Positions 38,529 through 47,592 of a DNA stretch of 64,000 bases are shown here, piece after piece. The notes under the pieces are model-generated. The model had not been told where the DNA came from, did not search any database, and saw nothing but the letters and a program-made list of their open reading frames with translations. Position 1 is the stretch's first letter. Each line of letters starts with the position of its first letter. The stretch is taken from the NCBI GenBank assembly GCA_019248265.1, contig JAEHGX010000006.1, positions 1-64,000 on the forward strand. Reading direction: 5' to 3'. The DNA comes from Candidatus Falkowbacteria bacterium S5_I03. GTDB taxonomy: Bacteria > Patescibacteriota > Patescibacteriia > Patescibacteriales > UBA12465. A program made the position numbers and the translations under genes.

Positions 38529-38547
38529 CAAAAACAAAAAAAAGTAA
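38519..38547 (-). promoter_or_regulatory. predicted promoter of the SUF operon
   Basis: Minus-strand TTTACT (about 38542-38547) and TATAAT (about 38519-38524) are separated by 17 bp. The -10 box is inside the right arm of the dyad, so binding of the regulator would hide it. Confidence 0.6.
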
Positions 38548-38572
38548 AGACCCGGTCAATTAGCGGCGACGG

Positions 38573-39112
38573 CTATTTTTTTCTTAATTTTTCTAAAGAT
38601 TTATATAATACGATGCCGGCGGCTACCATCACATTAAGCGATTTATTGATGCCATACATTGGCACCTCGACTGCACCGTCAACCAGACTCAAGGTCTCCT
38701 CCTTTAATCCATAGGTTTCGTTGCCAAAAATAAAGGCTAGGGGGAATTTATATTTTAAGCGGCGATAATCAAGTGCCGAGGCAGTCTGCTCAACCGCGAT
38801 AACCTTGATTCTTTTTAATTTCCGAATTTCAGCAATCGCTTCCTGAGCCGTAGCTTTATAATCCCAGGGCACCAATTGATAGGCGCCAACCGAGGCTTTA
38901 GTAATTTTAGCATCTGGAGGCGTCGCGCAACCGCCACATAAATACAGCTTAGTCGCCCCGATAGCTTCCGCCAAACGAAAAAAGCCACCAATATTATAAG
39001 TATCCAAAACATCTTCCAAAATTATATAAAGCGGCTGGTAAACACGCTCCTGCTTTATTTTTTTAGATAATGCCGGAGTAATATTCCTCAACTCACGAGA
39101 ATTCAATGTCAT
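38573..39112 (-). CDS. SpoU/TrmH-family RNA 2'-O-methyltransferase
   Basis: The 179-residue protein is a minimal SPOUT methyltransferase. Motif 1 is 'NIGGFFRLAEAIG' (catalytic Arg), motif 2 'FIFGNETYGLKEE', motif 3 'VPMYGINKSLNVMVAAGI' (Asn). It would methylate a ribose in tRNA or rRNA, using SAM bound in the C-terminal knot. Target is unknown. It is downstream of the P-type ATPase terminator and upstream (convergent-free) of the SUF promoter region. Confidence 0.9.
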   Translation of the reverse strand: MTLNSRELRNITPALSKKIKQERVYQPLYIILEDVLDTYNIGGFFRLAEAIGATKLYLCGGCATPPDAKITKASVGAYQLVPWDYKATAQEAIAEIRKLKRIKVIAVEQTASALDYRRLKYKFPLAFIFGNETYGLKEETLSLVDGAVEVPMYGINKSLNVMVAAGIVLYKSLEKLRKK

Positions 39113-39125
39113 ATGCGATATATTT

Positions 39126-39147
39126 AAAAACGGGCCTCGCGGCCCGT
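39126..39147 (-). terminator. intrinsic terminator of the P-type ATPase gene
   Basis: Minus-strand ACGGGCC and GGCCCGT arms with a four-base loop are followed by TTTTTAAATA. It lies 33 bp past the ATPase stop. Confidence 0.85.
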
Positions 39148-39179
39148 TATATTTATTAGTAATAATAACTAGGGCTGTT

Positions 39180-41747
39180 TTAATAGTCCAAAAATTTTTT
39201 AAAGATATACCCTTTTAGTTTCTGAGTAAATACTAAATAAATGCCGACGAGCAAACCGATTGTCAACATCACCTTATAACTAGGTGCTACAAAACCAAAA
39301 TAGGAAGCAAAAGGCGTAAACGGCAATACCCAACCAATTGTCAAAATCACTAGAATTGAAACAAGCACATAACGACTAGGACGACTCTGCAAAAATGGAA
39401 TCTTTTTTGTCCGAATAACAAAAATGACTAAAATCTGTGTAGCCAAAGATTCCAGAAACCAGCCGGTTTGAAATTGACTCTCATTAAGTTTAAACACAAA
39501 AAATAAAATAATAAAAGTCAAAATATCAAAAATAGAACTTATCGGCCCAAGAAATATCATTAAATTCCTAATATTTTTAGTATTCCAGTGATGCGGTTTA
39601 GCAATCATTTCCGAGTCTACATTATCGGTTGGGATAGTTGTTTGAGAAAAATCATACAAAAAATTATTAAGTAAAAGCTGTAATGGGGTCATCGGTAAAA
39701 ATGGCAGTAAAAAAGAAGCCGCTGCCACGGAAAACATATTACCAAAATTAGAACTTAAGCCCATCAGAATATATTTTAAAGTATTGGCAAAAGTTTTACG
39801 GCCGCTATCGACCCCTAAAGATAGGACTGATAAATCGTTAGTTAATAAAATAAGATCGGCCGACTCTTTTGCGACATCAACCCCATTATTAACCGAGATG
39901 CCGACATCGGCCGCTTTTAAAGGCAGGGCATCATTAATACCATCCCCCAAATAACCAACGACATCGCCACCAGCTCTTAGAGCTTTAATAATTTTTTCTT
40001 TTTGTTGAGGCGAGGTGCGATAAAAAATGGAGATATTTTTTACCTTTAAAGCAAGTTCTTCCTGACTTAATTTTTCAACCTCTTCGCCACTCAAAAAACC
40101 TTTAACCGGTAGCTCCACTTCTTGGCAAATTTTTCTAATTACTAAATCATTATCGCCGCTGATAATTTTAACCTCTACGCCTTGGCGATTTAAATCTTTA
40201 ATTGCTTTAGCAACTGCCCTTTTAGGCGGATCAAGAAAAGCAATAAACCCGCTTAGTATCATATCGTGCTCAAAATCGTTTGCCCGCGCTAAAATATCTT
40301 TTTTTTCTTTGCTTATTTCTTCTTTGCCAACTGAAATTTCTTTATAGGCAATTGCCAGCACTCTAAACCCATCGCGGCTCAAAGCTTGATATTCATCGAG
40401 CGCTTGCTTCTTAGCGAGCGTAGAAAATTCTTTAACTTTTCCGCCTTGGCTATATTTTTTACAAAGATTAAGTATTGATTCCGGCGCCCCCTTACTAATA
40501 ATAAAAAACTTGGTAACGGTTGCTTTTGGTTGCAAAACAACAGCCAGTCGCCGACGATTAAAATCAAAAGGTATTTCGCCTATCTTATTATAACTGCTAG
40601 TTGTTAAATCAATTTTTATTTTTAAAACCGCCTCATCAAGAGGGTTAATTAATCCACTTTGGAAAAAACTATTTAAATAAGCCTGCTCTAAAACCGTCTT
40701 GCTTTCCGCGCCAAAAATATCTACATTTTTAACCAATTTTATTTTATTCTCCGTAAGTGTCCCCGTCTTATCGGTACATAAAATATTCATCGCTCCAAAG
40801 CTGTGAATGGCATTTAAACGTTTAACAATCACGCCGTGCTTAGACATGCTAAGCGATCCCTTCGCAAGCGTAATGGAAACAATCATCGGCAACAACTCCG
40901 GGGTCAATCCGACGGCGAGAGCTAGAGAAAAAAGCAAAGAATTATACCAATCAAAACCCTTAAATATGGTGTTAAGGAAAAAAATCAAAATTACCAAAAT
41001 CAGAATAGTTTGGCTGACCATAATACTAAAACTCTTGATTCCTTTTTCAAACTCCGTCGGGCTTTCGGTTAAAGAGAGATTGGCGGCAATCTGGCCGAAG
41101 TCAGTTTTGGCGCCGGTACGGACAACCAATGCCGTGCCATAACCGCTAACGATGTTAGTGCCGGCAAACAAGATATTTTCCTTATTTTTCGAAGCGCTGG
41201 CTGTTTTAGCAACCGGAAAAGATTCTCCCGTTAAGGATGATTCGTTGGTAAACAAGCCATGCTCTTCAACTAAGCGGCAATCGGCCGGAATGATTGAGCC
41301 AACGCTTAAAGAAACTAAATCGCCAGGCACCAGCTCTGCCGATTTAAGAGACTTTTTTTGTCCGTCGCGCCAAACTTCAATTTTTACTACCACTTTTTCC
41401 TGTAATTTGGCCGCGGCTTTAGCGGATTTATATTCTTGAATAAAATCTAAAAAGATACTCAAAAAAATCATGATGTAAATTACTGCCGCCGAACGTCGAT
41501 CATGAAATAGCAAAGACAGAGAGCCGGCAACTATCAGAATCAAAATCACCGGGCTTAAAAATTTACTCAATAAATTACGTAGAGCTTGATGTTTTTTTTC
41601 TAATACTAATTGATTGGCGCCAAAATGCTCCCGTCTTAAATCAGCCTCTTTAGTATTTAAACCTTTGCTGCTATTTCCTAAAGCCTGAAAAGCCTGCTTC
41701 GTGCCTAGAAGCGATATCTGATCTAATTCCGGCCAATCTTTAAGCAT
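39180..41747 (-). CDS. mgtA: MgtA-like magnesium-transporting P-type ATPase
   Basis: The 855-residue protein is a P3B-type ATPase that probably imports Mg2+. Visible motifs: actuator 'LTGESFPV', phosphorylation site 'LCTDKTGTLTENKI', nucleotide domain 'KGAPESIL', hinge 'GDGINDALPLKAADVGISV', and the C-terminal MgtA/MgtB block 'NNFLYDFSQTTIPTDNVD'. The N-terminal cation-ATPase domain and ten membrane helices fit. Length is slightly below E. coli MgtA (898). A 123-bp gap without other features precedes it. Confidence 0.92.
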   Translation of the reverse strand: MLKDWPELDQISLLGTKQAFQALGNSSKGLNTKEADLRREHFGANQLVLEKKHQALRNLLSKFLSPVILILIVAGSLSLLFHDRRSAAVIYIMIFLSIFLDFIQEYKSAKAAAKLQEKVVVKIEVWRDGQKKSLKSAELVPGDLVSLSVGSIIPADCRLVEEHGLFTNESSLTGESFPVAKTASASKNKENILFAGTNIVSGYGTALVVRTGAKTDFGQIAANLSLTESPTEFEKGIKSFSIMVSQTILILVILIFFLNTIFKGFDWYNSLLFSLALAVGLTPELLPMIVSITLAKGSLSMSKHGVIVKRLNAIHSFGAMNILCTDKTGTLTENKIKLVKNVDIFGAESKTVLEQAYLNSFFQSGLINPLDEAVLKIKIDLTTSSYNKIGEIPFDFNRRRLAVVLQPKATVTKFFIISKGAPESILNLCKKYSQGGKVKEFSTLAKKQALDEYQALSRDGFRVLAIAYKEISVGKEEISKEKKDILARANDFEHDMILSGFIAFLDPPKRAVAKAIKDLNRQGVEVKIISGDNDLVIRKICQEVELPVKGFLSGEEVEKLSQEELALKVKNISIFYRTSPQQKEKIIKALRAGGDVVGYLGDGINDALPLKAADVGISVNNGVDVAKESADLILLTNDLSVLSLGVDSGRKTFANTLKYILMGLSSNFGNMFSVAAASFLLPFLPMTPLQLLLNNFLYDFSQTTIPTDNVDSEMIAKPHHWNTKNIRNLMIFLGPISSIFDILTFIILFFVFKLNESQFQTGWFLESLATQILVIFVIRTKKIPFLQSRPSRYVLVSILVILTIGWVLPFTPFASYFGFVAPSYKVMLTIGLLVGIYLVFTQKLKGYIFKKFLDY

Positions 41748-41870
41748 AATAAATTAACTAAATTTATAAAATTTTAATCTAGCTTACCTTAATATTTTAA
41801 CAAAATTATCTAAAAATAACTATATTCCACATTTTTTTAAAAAAATGAGGCTACCGTAAAAACAATAACC

Positions 41871-42464
41871 TCAATGAATCTTGCTTAACCAGACATGCTG
41901 AATTTTGCTGGTAAAGTACTGATGACCGGAACTCAACTTTAATTCACGTTTCAATAATAAAATTTTGCTTTTGGAAAGCGACTGATAGGATCTAAATTCT
42001 ACAGAATAATGTGTTTCTAAAACATGGACTGTTTTATCAAGCACTAAGACCCCGTCATAAAAATTGCGTTTTATACGAACCGTGCGCGTACAGCTTATCC
42101 AGACAATCGAGTCGGAAAAACCTAATTCCAAAAGCTGTTGGCGAATTATTCCGTTAGGCACCTCCTCTCTAAAAATCGAGCGGAGCTGCATAGGCGACAA
42201 ATCTTGAGAAAAATCAGCTGACGGATAAATCATCTTATTTTTTAGCTCTAAGGTATGTCTACCATTTTTCATCCTGAGCCTCAAGCGGACATTGGCTTTT
42301 AAGAGTTCAGCTTTTTCTGGGTCTAGATTGGTATCAAAATAAAAATATGACATTTCTTTAAACATCGAATTTTTAAAATCTTTCAACAAAACTTCATATT
42401 TTGCCGAAGAAATGCATATTTTAAAGATACATGGTGGTTTGCCAAAATTTTTTTTCCTGGCCAT
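41871..42464 (-). CDS. CYTH-like domain protein
   Basis: The 197-residue protein (ATG 42464 preferred; an in-frame TTG at 42503 lies nearer the promoter) has the strand 'YFYFDTNLD', 'VRLRLRMKNGRHTLELKNK' and later 'RNFYDGVLVLDKTV' and 'SVEFRSYQS'. Alternating Arg and Lys on strands are the tunnel residues of CYTH (adenylate cyclase CyaB/thiamine triphosphatase) proteins that bind triphosphates. The usual first-strand E-x-E-x-K is replaced by 'CIFKICIS', so metal binding or activity may be lost. Confidence in the fold is moderate. Confidence 0.6.
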   Translation of the reverse strand: MARKKNFGKPPCIFKICISSAKYEVLLKDFKNSMFKEMSYFYFDTNLDPEKAELLKANVRLRLRMKNGRHTLELKNKMIYPSADFSQDLSPMQLRSIFREEVPNGIIRQQLLELGFSDSIVWISCTRTVRIKRNFYDGVLVLDKTVHVLETHYSVEFRSYQSLSKSKILLLKRELKLSSGHQYFTSKIQHVWLSKIH

Positions 42465-42536
42465 TGCATTAGTTTTTAAAGAAAAGAGGCCTACAATCCT
42501 CAACTACTCATTTATGTATAAACACATAATCTCCAT

Positions 42537-42565
42537 AATTTACAACAAAAACTAAATTGTGTCAA
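42537..42565 (-). promoter_or_regulatory. promoter of the CYTH-like gene
   Basis: Minus-strand TTGACA (42560-42565) and TAAATT (42537-42542) are separated by 17 bp; the leader to ATG 42464 would be about 65 bases. Confidence 0.6.
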
Positions 42566-42591
42566 TATAATTCACCAATACAGCTTAATTT

Positions 42592-42620
42592 AAAAAAACC
42601 GCTCGGTTCCGAGCGGCTTT
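42592..42620 (-). terminator. intrinsic terminator of the aldo-keto reductase transcript
   Basis: CCGCTCGG and CCGAGCGG form a perfect 8-bp stem with a two-base centre, flanked by A and T runs on both sides, so it may work in both directions. Confidence 0.85.
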
Positions 42621-42624
42621 TCTA

Positions 42625-43494
42625 CTATTTTAATTGTACCGCATTGCTTCTATCGAGCTGAATCGGAAAATCGCGACTTAGCAATTCTATATCTTCCGGA
42701 CTCATGTCCCAACCAACAGCCCCCAAATTCTCCTCTAAATGTTTTAAACTGCTTGTCTTTACTAAAGTAATTACTCCCGGCTGAGATATAAGCCAGTTAA
42801 TAGCAACCTGAGCGGGAGTTTTACCATATTTTTCACAAAGCTTATCTACTACGGCAATTCCTTTTTTAGTTAAGCTCCCCTGCTGGACCGGACGCCAAGC
42901 TTCAATAAAAATATCTTGCTCACGGCAATAATCAAGAACCCCTTTTAGTACTGGTTCTCGAAATACTAAATTATAGTGAACCTGATTTAAAACAATTTTA
43001 TTTTTAGAGGCTGCCTGAGCCGCCTTTAATCTTTCAACGTTAAAATTACAAACACCAATATTTTTTATCAGCCCCTGATCTTTTAAATAATCAAAAGCGC
43101 GCATTGTTTCCGAAATATCTATCTCCGGGTTAGGAATATGGACAAGATATAAATCTAGATAGTCCATGCCTAAACGCTTTAAACTTCCTTGGCAGGCAGC
43201 GATAACATCGTCATAAGCCAAATGCTCAGGAAGGACTTTAGAGGTGATAAATAATTTATTTCGGTCATATCCCGACAAAGCGCGCCCCAAAATTTCTTCG
43301 CTATAACCAGCGGCATACATTTCTGCCGTATCAAAACGATAACCGCCAAGCTCGATAGTTTTTTTAATAGCAGCAATATCAGGCGTTTCATCATAATTGG
43401 CTTCACGCAAAAAACTACCGCCCATATACCAGGTGCCGAAACCCAAGACCGGCATTTCTAAACCATTATTTAATTTTTTTACCGGGATATTCAT
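42625..43494 (-). CDS. aldo/keto reductase
   Basis: The 289-residue TIM-barrel enzyme reduces aldehydes or ketones with NAD(P)H. The catalytic tetrad is visible: Asp55 and Tyr60 ('RFDTAEMYAAG'), Lys86 ('FITSKVLPEH') and His119 ('YLVHIPNP'). 'GVCNFNVERL' and 'LVKTSSLKHLEENLGAV' (the phosphate-binding Lys-Thr/Ser-Ser) complete the cofactor site. Substrate is unknown. It lies 4 bp after a DUF1003 gene on the same strand and before a terminator. Confidence 0.93.
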   Translation of the reverse strand: MNIPVKKLNNGLEMPVLGFGTWYMGGSFLREANYDETPDIAAIKKTIELGGYRFDTAEMYAAGYSEEILGRALSGYDRNKLFITSKVLPEHLAYDDVIAACQGSLKRLGMDYLDLYLVHIPNPEIDISETMRAFDYLKDQGLIKNIGVCNFNVERLKAAQAASKNKIVLNQVHYNLVFREPVLKGVLDYCREQDIFIEAWRPVQQGSLTKKGIAVVDKLCEKYGKTPAQVAINWLISQPGVITLVKTSSLKHLEENLGAVGWDMSPEDIELLSRDFPIQLDRSNAVQLK

Positions 43495-43498
43495 AAAA

Positions 43499-43939
43499 CT
43501 ATTTAGATGATTTTTTAATTAATTCTAATATTTTATCCAATTTTTCACTTTCAATCCGCGCTAATGATTTCTGTAGTTCTTCAATTTCTTTCTTGGCCCG
43601 AAGATTTGTGCGATAGTCTTCCCGCGCGTGATAGCGATCGCGATCGTTCTGACGGTTTTGAGCCATCATAATAATCGGCGCCGCATAAGCGGCCTGGGTA
43701 GAAAACAACAAATTAAGAAGCACAAACGGGTAAACATCCCAGTGGCTAGTAAAGGCGACAACATTCAAGAACATCCAAACAATAACCACAATCGTTTGAA
43801 TAATAATAAAGCGCCAAGAACCAATTAAGCTGGCGGTGCTGTCAGCTACGCGCGCGCCTAGAGTTGAGGCCTTTTGATGTTTCTCGTGCCAAGTAACTTT
43901 GTCCATTTCTATTGCTTGATTATTGTTTTTATTGTTCAT
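43499..43939 (-). CDS. DUF1003 membrane protein
   Basis: The 146-residue protein has two membrane helices (about residues 42-65 and 70-93) and a charged C-terminal helix. 'LLNLLFSTQAAYAAPIIMMAQNRQ' spans the DUF1003 signature, with 'YPFVLLN' before it. The family has no proven function. It is 10 bp after the acyltransferase gene and may belong to a five-gene minus-strand cluster with SGNH hydrolase, acyltransferase and aldo-keto reductase. Confidence 0.88.
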   Translation of the reverse strand: MNNKNNNQAIEMDKVTWHEKHQKASTLGARVADSTASLIGSWRFIIIQTIVVIVWMFLNVVAFTSHWDVYPFVLLNLLFSTQAAYAAPIIMMAQNRQNDRDRYHAREDYRTNLRAKKEIEELQKSLARIESEKLDKILELIKKSSK

Positions 43940-43949
43940 AAAAGTAAAA

Positions 43950-45056
43950 CTAGGCTTTAAGTTTAGATAGTAGTTGGCGCATTCCCCAGCCCAAAGCCAA
44001 GAAAAGTCCTAAATATAAAATGGTCGCGAGCCAAGCCGGAGTGAAGCGATAAAAGATATCGAAGCGCGCCATGAGCGGCCAGTGAAATAAATAAATTTCG
44101 TAAGAAAAGAAGCCAAACCAATAAAGTAATTTAATTTCAAATTTTTTCATTAAAAACAAAATGACAATAGCCGCGCCGGTTAACAAACTTGTGGCTTCCT
44201 CTAGCCAACGCTCTTTGCCAATATTTGAATAATAAGCAGTATAAGCAAAGACGCCCAATAAAATAAGCGCAACCAAGTAATAAATAATTTGCACGGCTAA
44301 TTTATTGGTTTTAAATTTTTCTTGTATTTTTTTAAAACCGGCTTGCGCGCGACTGCCTGGATATTTAGAGACCAGGCCAGCAGTTAATACTCCGAGCGGG
44401 AAAGCAAATAAGTGAATTCGGTATAGATGAATCACGTTATCCAAAATAGACGGTTCGGCGCGGACAATTAAATATCCACCTAAATAAAGAAGGATGGCGG
44501 AAAAACAAGGATATTTTTTAAAAAATACCAAGGGGAACAATAAATAATAAAAAATAATCAAGGTAAAATACCAAAGTGGAGAGTTTAAATCAATCCATAA
44601 ATCGGCATGCGGGAAAAACCCGATAATTGACTGGAACATGTACCCTAACCCGTAAGTTTTATGGCCAATTAAAAAATCCAGAGCAAATAAAACAATTACC
44701 ACCAACCAAAAGGGGGTATAAATTTTTAACAAACGGTGACGATAAAATTGCCAAACCGACAAAGGTTTGGAAATAGAGCTCGTGGTAATTCCGTAGCCAG
44801 ATAAAAATAAAAATAAATTAACACCCAACCCGGCAGCAATGGTGAGCGGAAATAAAAAGCGATGGTCAGAAACTAAAAAATAACCGATGTGAGAAAGGAC
44901 GATTGCCAAAATCGCGAAGCCTTTTAGTTCTTGAGTTAGTGCTACTGATAAACCGGCAAAACTTTTCTGGCGACGAATTGATAATAGCAATAAAACTATA
45001 AAAATCGCCGAAAAAATCTGGGTGGCTAAAACGGCATTATTTATCGAGATGATCAT
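43950..45056 (-). CDS. acyltransferase family 3 (OafA/NodX-like) membrane protein
   Basis: The 368-residue protein has about ten membrane segments and the Acyltransferase_3 pattern: 'FAILAIVLSHIGYFLV' (catalytic His), 'NLFLFLSGYGI', 'RLLKIYTPFW' and 'SPLWYFTLIIFYYL'. These proteins O-acetylate surface polysaccharides or peptidoglycan. Its start overlaps the upstream SGNH hydrolase gene by 20 bp; in many OafA enzymes both parts are one chain. Confidence 0.88.
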   Translation of the reverse strand: MIISINNAVLATQIFSAIFIVLLLLSIRRQKSFAGLSVALTQELKGFAILAIVLSHIGYFLVSDHRFLFPLTIAAGLGVNLFLFLSGYGITTSSISKPLSVWQFYRHRLLKIYTPFWLVVIVLFALDFLIGHKTYGLGYMFQSIIGFFPHADLWIDLNSPLWYFTLIIFYYLLFPLVFFKKYPCFSAILLYLGGYLIVRAEPSILDNVIHLYRIHLFAFPLGVLTAGLVSKYPGSRAQAGFKKIQEKFKTNKLAVQIIYYLVALILLGVFAYTAYYSNIGKERWLEEATSLLTGAAIVILFLMKKFEIKLLYWFGFFSYEIYLFHWPLMARFDIFYRFTPAWLATILYLGLFLALGWGMRQLLSKLKA

Positions 45057-45783
45057 AAATTATTTGAGACCAATACTGATAGCCCAAGTCGGCCGGATGA
45101 AAACCGTCAACCGCATAATAGCCGGGCGTAAGCGAATATTGTCGCGTAGAGTTTGTTAAATCAATATAATTAACTTGATATTTATCGGCTAGCTCCCGGA
45201 TAATATCATTAAAAATAAGGCTTTTAGAATAATAATAAGCACGATAACCGGGCCACAAAGAATGTTTAGAGCCAATCAGCGGCAAACTGATAACATTTAT
45301 TTTGGCATTGGTTTTGGTGCTTAGTTGCTGTAAAATGTCTTCGTAATTACGCCTGAACTTTTGACGATTATCATTATTATGGACATCGTTAATACCGATT
45401 AGAATAGTAATAATATCGGGCTGGCTGGCAACGGCTTCCGGTAACATATCTCTGATTAAATCATAAGTTTTATAGCCTGGGTAAGAAAAATTTAAATGAG
45501 TAACTTTAGTATCTTGACCGGCAATTTTCTGCGCGACCAAATAAGGGTATGACTGTTCATAGTCGGCCAGGCCGACACCGGCAGTTAGGCTGTCTCCCAG
45601 AGCGGCATAAACAATACCGGAAGAAGTAGCTGCTGTTTCGTTAAAAATATATTTGTGTTTTAAATCAACAATCTGTAATCCGGATATCTCTATCTGATGA
45701 TAAAAAAACCAATTAGCGACGAAAAAATAAATAATCAGTAGGCCGGATAAAATCAAAAAAATAATTAAAAATTTTTTTAACAT
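45037..45783 (-). CDS. SGNH/GDSL hydrolase, membrane-anchored
   Basis: The 248-residue protein has an N-terminal membrane helix (about 5-25) and an SGNH domain: block I 'AALGDSLTAGVGL' (nucleophile Ser), block III 'ILIGINDVHNN', and block V 'AVDGFHPADLGY' (Asp and His). It is probably exposed outside and acts as an esterase or acetyl-transfer partner. The 20-bp overlap with the acyltransferase gene suggests the two work together. Confidence 0.88.
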   Translation of the reverse strand: MLKKFLIIFLILSGLLIIYFFVANWFFYHQIEISGLQIVDLKHKYIFNETAATSSGIVYAALGDSLTAGVGLADYEQSYPYLVAQKIAGQDTKVTHLNFSYPGYKTYDLIRDMLPEAVASQPDIITILIGINDVHNNDNRQKFRRNYEDILQQLSTKTNAKINVISLPLIGSKHSLWPGYRAYYYSKSLIFNDIIRELADKYQVNYIDLTNSTRQYSLTPGYYAVDGFHPADLGYQYWSQIIYDHLDK

Positions 45784-45824
45784 AATTTCCTTAAAACTAA
45801 ACTGTTAAACACTATTTATATTTA

Positions 45825-46775
45825 TTATATCTTAGTATTAGGGCAAACGCCATTAAAGAAATCGACCGTTGAGCATTTAGAACCATCTTTAAAAGTGCAC
45901 ACGGAATCAGTTTCGGCTATAGTTCGACCGCCGACCCAAGCGCAATATTTTTGATCAATAGTATCAAACCCCGTGGTTTTTACGCCACCGACCGGACAGT
46001 CGCCTCTCATAAGAGCCCATTCTTCGCAAGCGCGAGCGTCATCAAAATAACAAAGACTATACTGGCCGCCGTCACCACGCTCTTTGGTTACTAAGTTACC
46101 TCCCAATTTAAGGCAGTTAGTAGCGGCCGGATTAGCCATTTGGATAGGATCAGCTTCTAAAGCCGAGGCATCGGTCGGCACCAACTGACTACCAACGACC
46201 TGAAAATACTTAGAAACCCCAACTGAAGGAGTGCTGCTCATTGGCTCGTCGGCTCGACGATCAGCGTAATTAACAATAATTATTCCCTTTTTAATTTCTG
46301 TAGTTTGAGGTGAAATCCGATCACCCAGAAAAATAGTATTCAAAATCTGATAGCTGTCGTCAACTGCTAGCGCTCCAGCCAAATAGAAAAAAGTACCACT
46401 GCCACCATTATCTTGAGTAATTAAAAAGACGATGTCCGCTTGGCCATCCCCGTCTAAATCACCTTGAGCTTCATTACCGAAGAAGCGGGTTGTTGGCTGA
46501 GAAACACCGTCGACAATTAGTCCTGATTCAGAAACGCCATCGTTTAAAATAACTGTCTGATTATCAATTATATAAGTGGCACTCTTAACTTTGGAAATAA
46601 GGGAATTATCGGCTACTGAAAAAGTGTCCTCTATAACCGGGGCTTTAATTATCTTATTGTAATCGTCGGCCGATTGATTGTCTTCATCTTTTAAGATCCC
46701 CTTCAGGCTTAACACCGACCCGATAATTACCAACCCGATAAAGGCCACTGTCCAAACAATAAGAGTTTTTTTCAT
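45825..46775 (-). CDS. membrane-anchored extracellular protein with FG-GAP-like and two DUF333 modules
   Basis: The 316-residue protein has one N-terminal membrane helix (about 5-25), an extracytoplasmic part with the calcium-loop-like 'GDLDGDGQADIVFLI', and two Cys-rich C-terminal modules. The first ('NPAATNCLKLGG' ... 'CYFDDARACEEWALMRGDC') and second ('YCAWVGGRT' ... 'CSTVDFFNGVC') match DUF333, a small disulphide-rich domain. Function is unknown. It lies 10 bp downstream of znuB on the same strand and may be part of the zinc operon. Confidence 0.7.
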   Translation of the reverse strand: MKKTLIVWTVAFIGLVIIGSVLSLKGILKDEDNQSADDYNKIIKAPVIEDTFSVADNSLISKVKSATYIIDNQTVILNDGVSESGLIVDGVSQPTTRFFGNEAQGDLDGDGQADIVFLITQDNGGSGTFFYLAGALAVDDSYQILNTIFLGDRISPQTTEIKKGIIIVNYADRRADEPMSSTPSVGVSKYFQVVGSQLVPTDASALEADPIQMANPAATNCLKLGGNLVTKERGDGGQYSLCYFDDARACEEWALMRGDCPVGGVKTTGFDTIDQKYCAWVGGRTIAETDSVCTFKDGSKCSTVDFFNGVCPNTKI

Positions 46776-46784
46776 AAATAGGCT

Positions 46785-47591
46785 TTAAGAAATTTTTTTA
46801 TAGGCAAATGCCAAACCAAAGAATACTACATTAATCATAACAATTGTAGCCCCGGTAGGCAAATCTAGAAAAAATGAAAAGCTAATACCTAAAATTACAG
46901 ACAGTAAAGAAGCGGCAGCGCCAATCATCATCGCCGTTTTAAAGCCGCGTGATAATTGCAAGGCAGTTACCGCCGGTAATATCAACAAAGCAGAAACCAG
47001 CATCACTCCGACCATTCTAATAGACAAAACAACCGTTACCGCCGTCAAAACAGTTAATAAATTATTAATAAAAGTAGCTTTAATGCCGGTAGTCTTGGCG
47101 TATTCTTCGTCAAACGTAGCGGAAAATAAATCCCAATAAAAAAAATAAATAGCTGCCATGACAATAATTGATAATAACGCCGATAAAATAACTTCAGTAT
47201 TACTAATTGCTAAAATGTTGCCAAAAAGATAACTAAAGAGATCAACATTAAAACCATGGGACAAGCCTGCCAAGATTACCCCACCGGAAATTCCAATCGC
47301 CGATACGACGCCAATCGCCGCGTCGCCATAAACTTGGGCCTTTTCGCTTATTTTCAAAATTAAAATGGAGGCCAAAATTACTAACGGAATCGCTACATAG
47401 AAAGGATAAATTCCAAAGAATAAACCCAGGGCAATTGCTCCAAAACTAACATGAGACAAGCCATCACCGATTAAAGACATTTTTCTTAAAACTAAGAACA
47501 AGCCCAAGGCAGAACAAATAACCGCCACCAAGACTCCGGCCACAAAAGCTCGCTGAATAAAGGAGTATTGTAAAAAATTAATGATTTCCAT
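46785..47591 (-). CDS. znuB: zinc/manganese ABC transporter permease ZnuB
   Basis: The 268-residue protein has about eight membrane helices of the ABC-3 permease family: 'LGLFLVLRKMSLIGDGLSHVSF', 'IGVVSAIGISGGVILAGL' start, and 'LLILPAVTALQLSRGF'. It forms the membrane channel for the metal delivered by ZnuA. It lies 1 bp after znuC. Zinc is inferred from the Zur-type regulator and operator; manganese is possible. Confidence 0.92.
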   Translation of the reverse strand: MEIINFLQYSFIQRAFVAGVLVAVICSALGLFLVLRKMSLIGDGLSHVSFGAIALGLFFGIYPFYVAIPLVILASILILKISEKAQVYGDAAIGVVSAIGISGGVILAGLSHGFNVDLFSYLFGNILAISNTEVILSALLSIIVMAAIYFFYWDLFSATFDEEYAKTTGIKATFINNLLTVLTAVTVVLSIRMVGVMLVSALLILPAVTALQLSRGFKTAMMIGAAASLLSVILGISFSFFLDLPTGATIVMINVVFFGLAFAYKKIS

Positions 47592-47592
47592 A

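Noticed and set aside
41748-41870. Riboswitch (Mg2+) upstream of the P-type ATPase
   Set aside because: The 123-bp AT-rich gap shows no strong stem set; only short weak complementarities (TGAGG/CCTCA) are present.
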